NCBI GenBank assembly: GCA_018806915.1
Contig: JAGKQI010000099.1
Span: forward strand, 744,001 to 808,000
Length of the DNA: 64,000 nt
Direction: 5' to 3'
Origin: Phytophthora colocasiae
Lineage: Eukaryota; Oomycota; Peronosporomycetes; Peronosporales; Peronosporaceae
Each line of letters starts with the position of its first letter. Position 1 is the first letter of the stretch. The notes under the pieces are model-generated. The model was given only the letters and a program-made list of their open reading frames with translations, did not search any database and was not told the origin of the DNA. A program made the position numbers and the translations under genes. This document shows positions 1 to 8,688 of the stretch, one piece after another.

Positions 1-70
1 CTGCCGTTCACTAGGAGTTTGTATACTCCAAGCCTTCCTCTGTGTGAAGTGCTGTGTGACCCCCGTCACA
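1..70 (+). repeat. 3' end of the 5' LTR of the Gypsy element
   Basis: All 70 bases are identical to 7971-8040, the end of the 3' LTR. The repeat ends in CA at 70. The rest of this LTR lies outside the window. Confidence 0.95.
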
Positions 71-72
71 CT

Positions 73-90
73 TGGTAGCACTTGTAGTCA
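73..90 (+). other. Putative tRNA primer-binding site
   Basis: The stretch starts with TGG two bases after the LTR end, the position and start expected for a site complementary to a tRNA 3' CCA end. The tRNA was not identified. Confidence 0.4.
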
Positions 91-145
91 ATCCTACGCC
101 TACGCGGGTAGATTGATTACCTGAATCCTCTGTGGCCAGAAGTAG

Positions 146-1159
146 TTGGCCACCATGGATCCAAGTGAGTTTCCTCACTTGACCGACTCTCAGTTTGAGT
201 CGGTCCGGAAGATGGCGGGCATCTTTGGGATGGATGCCTTCCGAAGCTTGGCGGCTGCGACGCCGGCCGAGCAGGTCGAACGCGTGGCGGCGTTCGACAT
301 GTACGAACGTGGGCTCATCGAGCACGTTCGAGGAACCTTTGAGGCTCCTGTGGTTGAACCGAGGTCGGCTCAACCCAAGCCTTTAAGACTCAAGGTTCTT
401 CCCTATGAAGGGAAAGAAGGTGAGAACCTTCACTTCTGGATCCGAGAAGTTGAGATCGCCATGGAGGCGGCTCTCATCTCGGTGGAGCGACTCCGAGTCG
501 CTTTCGCGTTGTCTAACCTCGGAGGTCGAGCGAAGACATGGGCGTACACGCGCGAAGCGACGTCGCCTGGATGTTTTACATCCTGGGCCCAGCTGTGCGA
601 ACAGCTCCGGGCCGCATTCCTCCCGGCGAACTATGTGTATCGCCAGCGGTCACGCTTCCTAGCCTGCAAGCAAGGGAAACGTGACCTGCACGAGTACATC
701 CAGGAGATGCGCGTTCTCGCGGCGTCTCTGGTGGGGAATCCCCTACCTGAACACATCCAAGTAACTGTGTTCATGGACGTCTTAAGAGTAAGCCCGGCCC
801 GCACGCAGTTGCTCCGCGTGCAGGCCAATACGATGGAGGAGGCGATTCAAGTCGCGCTCCAGGAGGAGTACAGCCATACACAGGCTCAGACTCCTGCCTC
901 TGCGTGGCAAGGCCACAGCGGGCCGACGACGGCGTCGGCCAGTGCTCCTGGGAATGGAGCAGGCTCGAGACCAGCCCCTATGGACTTGGGGCTCGCCGAG
1001 CAGAAACGCATCCGCTGTTTCGAGTGCAGGCGTTTCGGACACTTCGCACGTGTCTGCCCCTCTGGGGGGCAATGGAAGAGGTCTTCCAAGCCTCAGGGCT
1101 CTAAGGGCCGCTGGAAGAAGCCGGCGCCCAAGAGTCAGGGGAACTCCGGGGACCAGTAG
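146..1159 (+). CDS. Gag polyprotein of the Gypsy element
   Basis: This 337-codon frame is intact. Residues about 85-240 resemble the retrotransposon Gag core (a WIREVE-type helix and a run of Leu/Phe-rich helices). A CCHC zinc knuckle, CFECRRFGHFARVC, follows near residues 288-301, with a basic Lys/Arg tail. Gag forms the cytoplasmic virus-like particle and binds element RNA. The pol frame opens in the -1 register and overlaps the last about 55 nt of gag, which suits -1 frameshifting, although no classic slippery heptamer was recognised. The start at 146 is the first ATG after the primer site. Confidence 0.88.
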   Translation: MATMDPSEFPHLTDSQFESVRKMAGIFGMDAFRSLAAATPAEQVERVAAFDMYERGLIEHVRGTFEAPVVEPRSAQPKPLRLKVLPYEGKEGENLHFWIREVEIAMEAALISVERLRVAFALSNLGGRAKTWAYTREATSPGCFTSWAQLCEQLRAAFLPANYVYRQRSRFLACKQGKRDLHEYIQEMRVLAASLVGNPLPEHIQVTVFMDVLRVSPARTQLLRVQANTMEEAIQVALQEEYSHTQAQTPASAWQGHSGPTTASASAPGNGAGSRPAPMDLGLAEQKRIRCFECRRFGHFARVCPSGGQWKRSSKPQGSKGRWKKPAPKSQGNSGDQ

Positions 1160-4100
1160 GGGCGGGGCGCCCTACTGGGGAAACACTAAGTCCCCATGCG
1201 AGTGGTGCGGGAGGCACACGCAGTGGAGATTTAGCCCCAGAGAGTCTTGGGACTCTCAAAGCGGAGAAGGGCAGCGGTGGGCTGCTGGTGGTACACGCGA
1301 GTGTACGGGGGTTTAACAACCCCTTTAGAGTCTTGATAGACTCTGGGGCGAGCAAGAACTTTGCTCGCCGACAAACAAGTTTGAGGACGCTCTACGTGAG
1401 AGCGAGGGAAGTGGGCTAGTCGCCGTACGACTAGCCGATGGTACGGTGGTGGAAGTACCAAAGGTCCAGGTGGACCTGGCTGTGAAGTTTGAGGACTTCG
1501 ACAGCGTGGAGTCGTTCATTGTCCTCGAGATGGACAAGTACGACTTGATCCTAGGGATGCCGTGGCTTGAGAAGCACGAGCCCTGGATCGATTGGCGCGG
1601 CAAAGCCATTGGGGCTAGCCGGCCTGCAGTCTCTGACAGAGCTTTGGTGAGTCATGTTCCCACCTCTGTCAGGACTAAGGGTTCGCTAGAACCGCCAGGA
1701 CGCGACAGCGTCCGAGGAGTATTTAAGGCTGGTGTAGTTGGTGCTACATCGCCCCACACGAGAAGTGATCGTGGGCCATGGATGGCCGGGGCAACGGGCG
1801 GAGGCCCTTGCCCTACATGTGGGTCTGCAACGACAGCAGGGCCCCACGCACGAAGTCGCAGCGATGTACATGCTGCGACTGTGGTAGTGCCCGAGAGCAC
1901 TAACCAGGTGGGTAACTTAGGTCCACAAGCGGATGAAAGAGTTCCGCAGGAAGCCAAGGTGGCTCGCGATGCCGAAGTAGTGGCATCGCCAGGCGTACGA
2001 GAAGTAGTTCGACGCCAGGTCGCTCAGACCATATCTGATGCGGGTAACAGAGTTCCGCATGGAGCCACGAGGGCTCGTGATGCCGAAGTAGTGGCATCAC
2101 CAGGCGTGAGAGAAGTAGTTCCACGCAAGGTCGCTCAGACCATAACTGATCAGGAAGACACCAAGGGTGCTTCCGATGCGGATAACGCAGTTCCGCACGG
2201 AGCCATGAGGGCTCGTGATGCCATCGTAGTGGCATCACCTGGCGTGGGTAAGTTAACCCCACGCCATGGTCGTAAGCCGGGGTTGGTAGAATACCATCCC
2301 GAAGAAGTCCACGAGGACTTGGGACAGGAGCTAAAGGCTCCTAGGTCACAGTCGGTCGAAGAATGCTATCACATCTTCGACGGCGTGACCGGGCATCGCG
2401 TGAAGGAGGGGGCCATCAAGTTGGCACCCCTTCCTGAGGTATCAGAGCTATTGAACCTCGAGGAAGTCGCGATGGAGGACTTCCTGGCCGAGTTGAAGGC
2501 CGGGGAGATATCGGAGATGGTTATCCTTAGGCCGGAGCCCACTCCAGAGGAGTAGAACTCCTCCTCTGTGATGGATGAAGACGTCCTGGAGGAGTTCCGG
2601 AAGCAACGTGCGTCGCGCACGGGCTCCGAGATTCTGAAGAATCCAAAGGATCCGCTGTATCCTTTAGTGAAGGAGTTTGAGGACGTGGTGTCCAAGGACC
2701 CACCCTCAAAGCTCCCACCAGATCGAGGGATCAGGCACGAGATTGATCTCGTGCCAGGCACAAAGTACTGTGTCACGCGTCAATGGCCCCTGCCCCGAGA
2801 GCAGAGTGACGTCAAATTGACGCGTTCTTTGCCGCTAAGGCGAAAGCGGGAATGGTGCGGGAATCGAAGTCCCCGCACTCGACGCCAACCTTCTGCGTTC
2901 GCAAGCCGAACGGGAAGTGGCGTCTGGTTCATGCTTACAACAAGCTGAACAGCGCGACTGTGCCAGCACAGACGCCGATCCCTCGCAAGGATGTGTTGTT
3001 GAACAACATGGCCGGCTGCACGCTGTATAGCGCGCTGGATCTGGTGGATGGATACTACCAGATCCTGTGATATCCCGCTCACGGCCGTGAGCACGCCGAG
3101 CGGTATGCTCTGGGAGTGGCTGGTAATGCCACAAGGTCTATCCAACGCACCAGCGACCTTCAATCGCTTGGTCACACAGTTGTTTAGACCTTTGCGTGCG
3201 TTCACGCAGACGTACTTTGACGATATATTCGTCCATAGCCGTGCCGAGGGAGGCAAGACGGCTATAGAGGTGCATCGAGAGCACCTCCGTCGAGTGTTTG
3301 AGGTCATGAGAGCTAACAAGCTCTATGCCAACATCGACAAATGCGTCTTCGCAGCTGAGGAGATTAAGGTCCTCGGCTGCTTCGTCAGCAGCGTCGGGGT
3401 CCGAGCGGATCCCGATAAGGTCAAAGCCATTGCGGCATGGCCTGTTCCTTGGTCACAGAAGGACCTGAGGAAGTGGTTAGGCTTAGCCAACTACTTGCAC
3501 AAGTACAGTGCTGGCTATGCGGGACTCGCAAAGCCTTTGTCGGACCTTCTGAAGAAGGAGGCCGAGTGGTGCTGGGAGCGCCAGCACCAGGATGCTTTTG
3601 ACAGCATCAAGGCGAGCTTGCAATGCGCGCCCGTCCTGGCATTGCCGGACGATACCAAGTCGTTTAGCGTCGTCTGTGACGCTTCCGACTATGCCATTGG
3701 CTGTGCGCTATTGCAACAGGACGATGAGGGACGAGATCGGGTGATCTCGTTCCAGTCCAGGCAGCTGAAGGCTGCCGAACGGAATTATCCCGTTCACGAC
3801 AAGGAACTCTTGTCGATGAAGTACGCCCTTGTCAAGTTTAGGGTGCATCTTCTGGGCTCAAGGCCCTTTGTGGTCTATACGGACCACGCGTCCTTGCGGA
3901 CAGCCATCCATACGCCGCACTTATCGCAGCAGATGGCGCGTTGGCTGTCATTCTTCGCGGAGTATAACTTCCGCGTTGAATACAAGCCTGGCAAGCTCAA
4001 CACGCTTGCCGACGCTTTGTCGCGCAGGCCCGACTATGAGTTCGCTCATATTAGTCGGGCCACGACGGATCTTTACGATCGAATACGCTTGGCGTATCGG

Positions 4101-6199
4101 GACGATGACACCCTCGCCCCTATTGTGCGGTATTTGTCCGCTGGCACGGATGCCAAGGTCGAATGGCTTACGCCTCGACAGCGGGCACGGCTCCACCGCT
4201 ATGAGTGGGCCGATGGCCTGCTCCACTATCGGGTGGAGCCCGGGGATCCTCCGCGGGTCGTTGTTCCGAACGACGAGGATCTGAAGTATGATATACTTCA
4301 CGAGGCACACGATGTGCCTTCGAGTGGCCACTTGGGCCGAGAGAAGACCTATCACGGGGTCTCTCAGATGTTTTGGTGGGCCCACATGTACAAGTGGGTG
4401 GCCAAGTACATCAAGACATGTGAAACATGTCAGCGCGTTAAGCCAGCAGGGCACGCGTCGGCTCCACTACAGAGCCTGCCAGTCCCGCTGGACTGCTGGA
4501 AGTCGATGAGTCTCGACTTTGTCTTCGGCCTTCCGGCCGGTGACCAGAAGAACACCGGCATTGTGGTGTTTGTATGCCGGTTGAGCAAGATGGTGCATCT
4601 TGCTCCGGTCTCTGAGACCATTACCGGGGAACAGACTGCGAAGTTGTTCCTTGATAGCGAGTTTCGCTATCACGGGTTGCCTGAGACTGTTGTCTCTGAC
4701 CGTGACCCGCGGTTTACCGCTGCGTTTTGGAAAACGCTGTTCCAACTGCTTGGAACACGGTTGACGATGTCAACGGCGGACCATCCGCAGACCGATGGTC
4801 AGACTGAGCGCGTCAACCGAGTGGTTGAGGACGTGCTGCGCAGTGTTTGCGCTGAGGCGCCGCGCTCTTGGTCAGCGCAGCTGCCTATGGTTGAGTTTGC
4901 ACTCAACAACGCGGTACACGCGTCAACGGGGTTCACGCCGTTCTACTTGAACGGGCTTCGGAACCCCCAGGTGCCGCTCACACTGGGTGGGGGCACCGCG
5001 GCTTCGAGAGTAAGTGGGGGAGAGGCTCGGAAAGAGCTTTCCTCTCAGGTTTCCGGTGTGAAACCAGCCGCGTTGCGGAAGAAGTTGTCGACATTTGTCG
5101 GCAACAGGCTGAATGTGATCAGCCGGGTGCGAGATGCAATGGCACTCGCACAGGACAAGCAAAAGGAGTACTCAGACCAACATGGGAGAGGAAACTTAAG
5201 TGTATTTAATGTGGGTGACTTAGTGCTACTCGACACTAGGAACCTACCTTTTAATACTGTTAGCTCCACGGTGAGCAGCAAGTTGAAGCATCGCTTCATT
5301 GGACCCTTTAAGGTCCTGAGTAGGCACGGCGCTGCCTACACGATCGACTTGCCTAAGTCGATGACGACCCACCCGACGTTTTATATGTGGGTCGTCTGAA
5401 GCGGTACCATGACCCTCAGGGTCATGCGGCCCCTCAAGAGGTTGAAGGCGGCCGCGAGGAGGAGAGTGAACCTCCTCGACGCGAGGTTGAGCGTCAGGCG
5501 CAGAGCGCCCCAGGTAATAGGGAGTTTAGTGACTCCCAGGGGCGAAGCCGTACCCCGGTGGAAGGTACGAGCGGTGTGGATACACCGAGGAGCCAAGTGA
5601 GTAGGCCCCTAGGCGCGAGTCGCGCGACGACGGGGAGTACGCGTACGGTTGCGACTCCCGGCGAGACATCGTCGCCTGAAGGTCGTAGACCTCTTGACGA
5701 AGGGAGTCAAGTGCCCGCGAAGAGGCACTACGGTCTACACGACCATGAAGATCCTGCATCGCGAGACGCAGGTCTTCCAACTGGCGCAAGACACCAGGAA
5801 GGTCGGCTGCAGGGGTAGCTTGGCCGCCATGCTCAAGACTAAGAGCACCCTCAAGCGCAAGGACACGCGCTCGGAGGAGACGGATCTCCTCCTGTTGCTC
5901 AGCAACAAGTTGGTCAAGAGGCCCAGTCGAAGGCCTCTGAGTCCCCAACGTCGGGGACGGCTCGAAAGAGCAGTCGAGCGAGGCCTCCTCCGGCTTTGCT
6001 TGACCGGAACGGAGAACGCCACTACCATGTGGAGCGGGTTCTCCAGGAGCGGCGTCGCGGTGGGAAGCGCCAGCTCCGAGTGAAGTGGCGCGGGTACCCT
6101 GCGTCGCAGAGTACCTGGGAGCCGATTGAGCGGCTCCAGGTTGACTGCCCGAAGGCTGTCGCGTGCTGGGAAGAGGCACGTCGGCAGCCTCGTAAGTAG
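1105..6199 (+). pseudogene. Pol polyprotein of the Gypsy element (degenerate)
   Basis: Order: aspartic protease (LIDSGAS near 1336-1356), a long repeat-containing linker, reverse transcriptase (YFDDI near 3215), RNase H (near 3655-4030), an HHCC zinc domain plus DDE integrase (LDF near 4513, SDRD near 4694, TERVNR near 4803), then a chromodomain (about 6005-6150; VKWRGYP, STWEPIERL). Together these copy element RNA and insert it, with the chromodomain probably guiding insertion to chromatin. Breaks: frame change near 1360, in-frame TAG at 2553, frame change near 2813, a small deletion near 3066, an insertion near 5386 that changes frame before the chromodomain linker, and TAG/TAA near 5816 and 5840. 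This copy cannot make an intact Pol as written. Confidence 0.9.
1932..2262 (+). repeat. Three degenerate tandem repeats of about 110 bp in the protease-RT linker
   Basis: Near-copies start about 1932, 2041 and 2173. Each encodes a unit of about 36 residues containing a version of RARDAEVVASPGVREVV. They stay in one frame with the flanking pol. No domain was recognised, so the role is unknown; a flexible or cleavable spacer is possible. Confidence 0.8.
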
Positions 6200-7544
6200 T
6201 CCGCGGCTTCTTAGCCGCTGAACGGGGTTGGAACACAGGAGTATGTGTTCCATACCCGCGCTCATTGTGAGCGCTGGACTGAGACTCAGTTCTCAGTCGC
6301 TCCATCTGATGATGGAGCTGACGTTTGCCTACGAGGTGGGCAAACTGGACACGAAGGTCCCGGAGGCGGAGGATGTCCTCCAGGTGATCTTCGTCACGGA
6401 GCTTGTTGTACTCCTGGGTTGACTTGACTGTCAACCGGACCCATTGCCAGAAGAGGTCCTCAGCGTCGACCCACGACGCAGTGTTCTCTGGGAGAACCCA
6501 TGGGTAACCCCATGTGGGCTTGAGACCACCCTTAGTCTCAGGCTTCTTGCGAAGCGAGGTGAATTCCTTGAGAGGAATTCGGTGCTGTGCTAGAAGCACG
6601 CACCTGGCAACAGAGATGTTGCCTTGAAAGAGAGGTTCTTTCTGTACCAAGGCCCGCTCATAGGCGCCTTTGGAGGTATGGCCCCCTATGAGAGGACGTG
6701 GGTCCTGGAGCTGCTCGAGATACGCAGCAGCTCCCGAGCCTTGATCGGGCGGGTAGTATCCCCGCTGGTGGGCCGAGTCCTCATCGTGTTGATGAGACTC
6801 ACGTGCGACCGTTGGTGCGGTGCGCATTGACTGTTGAGCAGCCTGAAAGAGCTCTTGCTGCTCATCGAGATCGTTAGTGATCTCTTGGGGCTCGCGGATG
6901 AGCCCCTCCTCCTCATCGGCGTCGTCATCGTCGACGTCGTCGGGGCCGAAGATCTCTTCGAGCTCCCTTCTCCTTGTCATGTCTTGACAAGGAGACTGTG
7001 AAGCGTGACGCTTCTTGGAGTTGGTGCTGGGCACCTTCTCCTCTGCCAGAATGGCCCGGGCGCGTTCGCGCCCTTCAGCAAGTGTCAGATGTCTGACAGG
7101 TAGTGGCGTAGTGTCGCCACCACGGCCGCTGGTGTTGTCGGGAGACTTGGACGCGGTGTCCTTGTTTCCATGGTGCTCCTCCGTGGTCGGAGCACCAGCC
7201 GCAGGCTTGCCCTCGGCGTCATCGTTGTCGCTCTCGTCGCCCGAGTAGCTGACAAGAGTCGCTTCCTGTTCGGAAGGACTCCAGGAACCGGGACTATGGT
7301 CCCTATACTCGAACCGAGGATTCGGTCGAGTATCAGGCGGTAGGGACGGAGACCTACTGCGCCTTTGGCTAGGGCTAGCCGTCGCAGCAGTGCTGCTGGG
7401 CGAGCTAAGAGCCCTGGAGGCCACATCGGTGGCCTCATGAAGTGCCGAAGCCTTGCCGCGAGGCTTGGCTGGCTTGGAAGTTGGCTTTGCAGCCTTCTTC
7501 CGTGAAGACGCTTGCGCGTCTGGGTTTGCACCCTTTGCAGACAT
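5526..7544 (-). CDS. Antisense ORF (672 aa) inside the Gypsy element, product unknown
   Basis: This intact frame runs opposite to gag-pol. It starts 182 bases inside the 3' LTR border and ends beneath the pol tail, so it overlaps the chromodomain codons (5996-6199) on the other strand. Visible parts: a Lys/Ala- and Ser-rich N terminus (1-80), an acidic stretch (GPDDVDDDDADEEEG, about 200-215), a compact tryptophan-containing region about residues 285-420, a heptad-rich probable coiled coil about 535-640 and a Tyr/Ser/Pro tail. No signal peptide or membrane segment was seen. The sense strand between 6200 and 7500 has no comparable frame, which argues this is the real product of the element's 3' third. 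No known family was recognised. Confidence 0.72.
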   Translation of the reverse strand: MSAKGANPDAQASSRKKAAKPTSKPAKPRGKASALHEATDVASRALSSPSSTAATASPSQRRSRSPSLPPDTRPNPRFEYRDHSPGSWSPSEQEATLVSYSGDESDNDDAEGKPAAGAPTTEEHHGNKDTASKSPDNTSGRGGDTTPLPVRHLTLAEGRERARAILAEEKVPSTNSKKRHASQSPCQDMTRRRELEEIFGPDDVDDDDADEEEGLIREPQEITNDLDEQQELFQAAQQSMRTAPTVARESHQHDEDSAHQRGYYPPDQGSGAAAYLEQLQDPRPLIGGHTSKGAYERALVQKEPLFQGNISVARCVLLAQHRIPLKEFTSLRKKPETKGGLKPTWGYPWVLPENTASWVDAEDLFWQWVRLTVKSTQEYNKLRDEDHLEDILRLRDLRVQFAHLVGKRQLHHQMERLRTESQSSAHNERGYGTHTPVFQPRSAAKKPRTTYEAADVPLPSTRQPSGSQPGAAQSAPRYSATQGTRATSLGAGASHRDAAPGEPAPHGSGVLRSGQAKPEEASLDCSFEPSPTLGTQRPSTGPLDQLVAEQQEEIRLLRARVLALEGALSLEHGGQATPAADLPGVLRQLEDLRLAMQDLHGRVDRSASSRALDSLRQEVYDLQATMSRRESQPYAYSPSSRDSRLGAYSLGSSVYPHRSYLPPGYGFAPGSH

Positions 7545-7710
7545 GTTGCTGGGCTTCCAAGGAAGCCTGGTACGCGTTAGCAGTGCACCCTGTGCTCTGT
7601 GAGAGCAGAAGCCGTAGCGATAAGAGCTGGCGGCAGGTCGATCGATTTCGACATTGAAGAGAGAAATGTGAAAGGGATTTTCTCTCTTCTCTGATTGGAC
7701 GAGAGTCGAA

Positions 7711-7726
7711 TCTAAGTGGGGGAGGA
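7711..7726 (+). other. Polypurine tract before the 3' LTR
   Basis: The G/A-rich run AAGTGGGGGAGGA ends exactly at the LTR start, the normal place for plus-strand priming. Confidence 0.75.
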
Positions 7727-8040
7727 TGTAACGGGGTTACATTGAAGAGTGACTTTAGTCACTCTTCCGAAGTGGATACATTTGGTGTGTCACACATCAT
7801 GGTGACACGTGGCAGGTGGCTCCGCAGCCACCTATCACCTTCTATATAGGTTACACTATAGATATCTTTTATTGTATTGCAGGCCAAGCTAACAAGTATC
7901 TATAATATATTCAGTCTTAAATCTACCTAATCTTTAGTTAGTCTCCCCAAGTCTTTGGGGACCGAGTGAACTGCCGTTCACTAGGAGTTTGTATACTCCA
8001 AGCCTTCCTCTGTGTGAAGTGCTGTGTGACCCCCGTCACA
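7727..8040 (+). repeat. 3' LTR of the Gypsy element
   Basis: The LTR is 314 bp and starts TG, ends CA. TATATAGG at 7843-7850 could be the TATA box of the LTR promoter. Its last 70 bases equal the visible 5' LTR end. Confidence 0.93.
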
Positions 8041-8386
8041 TGTGCCGAGCTCTAGCAACGGCAAACAAGCATTGCATGGCGGATTTTCTGGATAACGATC
8101 GTCAGTGGCTAAGCTCTTGAGCCTTTTTCGAAATGGTCTGTGTTATAGTGGAACCTGAATTAGGCTCACGCTTTTTGTTTCGGGATATTTTCACATTATA
8201 CTATCAAATGCGGAGTATATACCAGCGGTTCTCCCTCATCCGGACTACGAAAAGCATTTAGCTGTGCAACACCTGGTGGCGGTGGCTGCAAACACTCCTC
8301 AAAGACCACGGTCGCATTTCTTTCCTAGCCTCAAAGCCACAGACTGGACGAAAGTACAGCATGTTGAAGAATTGCAGCAACACCCT
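8041..8386 (+). mobile_element. LINE 3'-ORF remnant, piece 1 of 3
   Basis: From about 8211 an open frame (AEYIPAVLPHPDYEKH...) runs to 8386 and continues without a shift at 13053 once the inserted Gypsy element and one copy of the ACCCT duplication are removed. The continuation has the C-terminal zinc-binding region of LINE reverse transcriptases, which identifies this piece. The first 170 bases show no clear coding frame. Confidence 0.6.
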
Positions 8387-8688
8387 TGTCACGCTCCCTT
8401 TGTGGAAGCTGTGGACTAGCTGGTAAAATGGAAACTGAGATTAATCAAAGCCGTTAAAAGAGATCCTACCGGTGAGTTCTCTAGTGCCACTCCTGTAGAC
8501 GACTCTGATCTACATGTACTTCAACTTGCAGTCCTGGAGCATGATGCCTTTGTCCTGCTCCCGCTACCACACAAGTTGGCTTCCTCACCTGCATGCTGGT
8601 CATCATCCTGCTGTCCTCAGAACGCTCGCATGCCGGCTCCTTCACACGTCAGGTCTGGTCACGCTGTCGTGACAGCCGGCTGCTGACA
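8387..8688 (-). repeat. 3' LTR of the minus-strand Gypsy element
   Basis: It begins TGTCA and ends TGACA on the plus strand, giving short inverted termini. The integrase frame ends inside it at 8659. The adjoining purine-rich strand at 8689-8699 (GTGGAGGGGAC on the minus strand) is the likely polypurine tract. Confidence 0.95.

Larger units (their letters stand above)
1..8040 (+). mobile_element. Gypsy LTR retrotransposon with chromodomain (chromovirus-like), 5' end cut by the window
   Basis: The element has gag, pol (protease, reverse transcriptase, RNase H, integrase, chromodomain) and a complete 3' LTR. Only the last 70 bases of the 5' LTR are in the window, and they match 7971-8040 exactly. 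LTR ends are near-inverted (TGTAACGGGG at 7727; the last ten bases at 8040 read TGTGACGGGG on the other strand). The target-site duplication cannot be tested because the left flank is missing. The sense pol is broken in several places while a long antisense ORF beneath its tail is open. The element abuts a LINE remnant at 8041. Confidence 0.93.

Noticed and set aside
11..373. Minus-strand open frame opposite gag
   Set aside because: Shadow of the gag frame in GC-rich sequence; it has no domain and no composition of its own.
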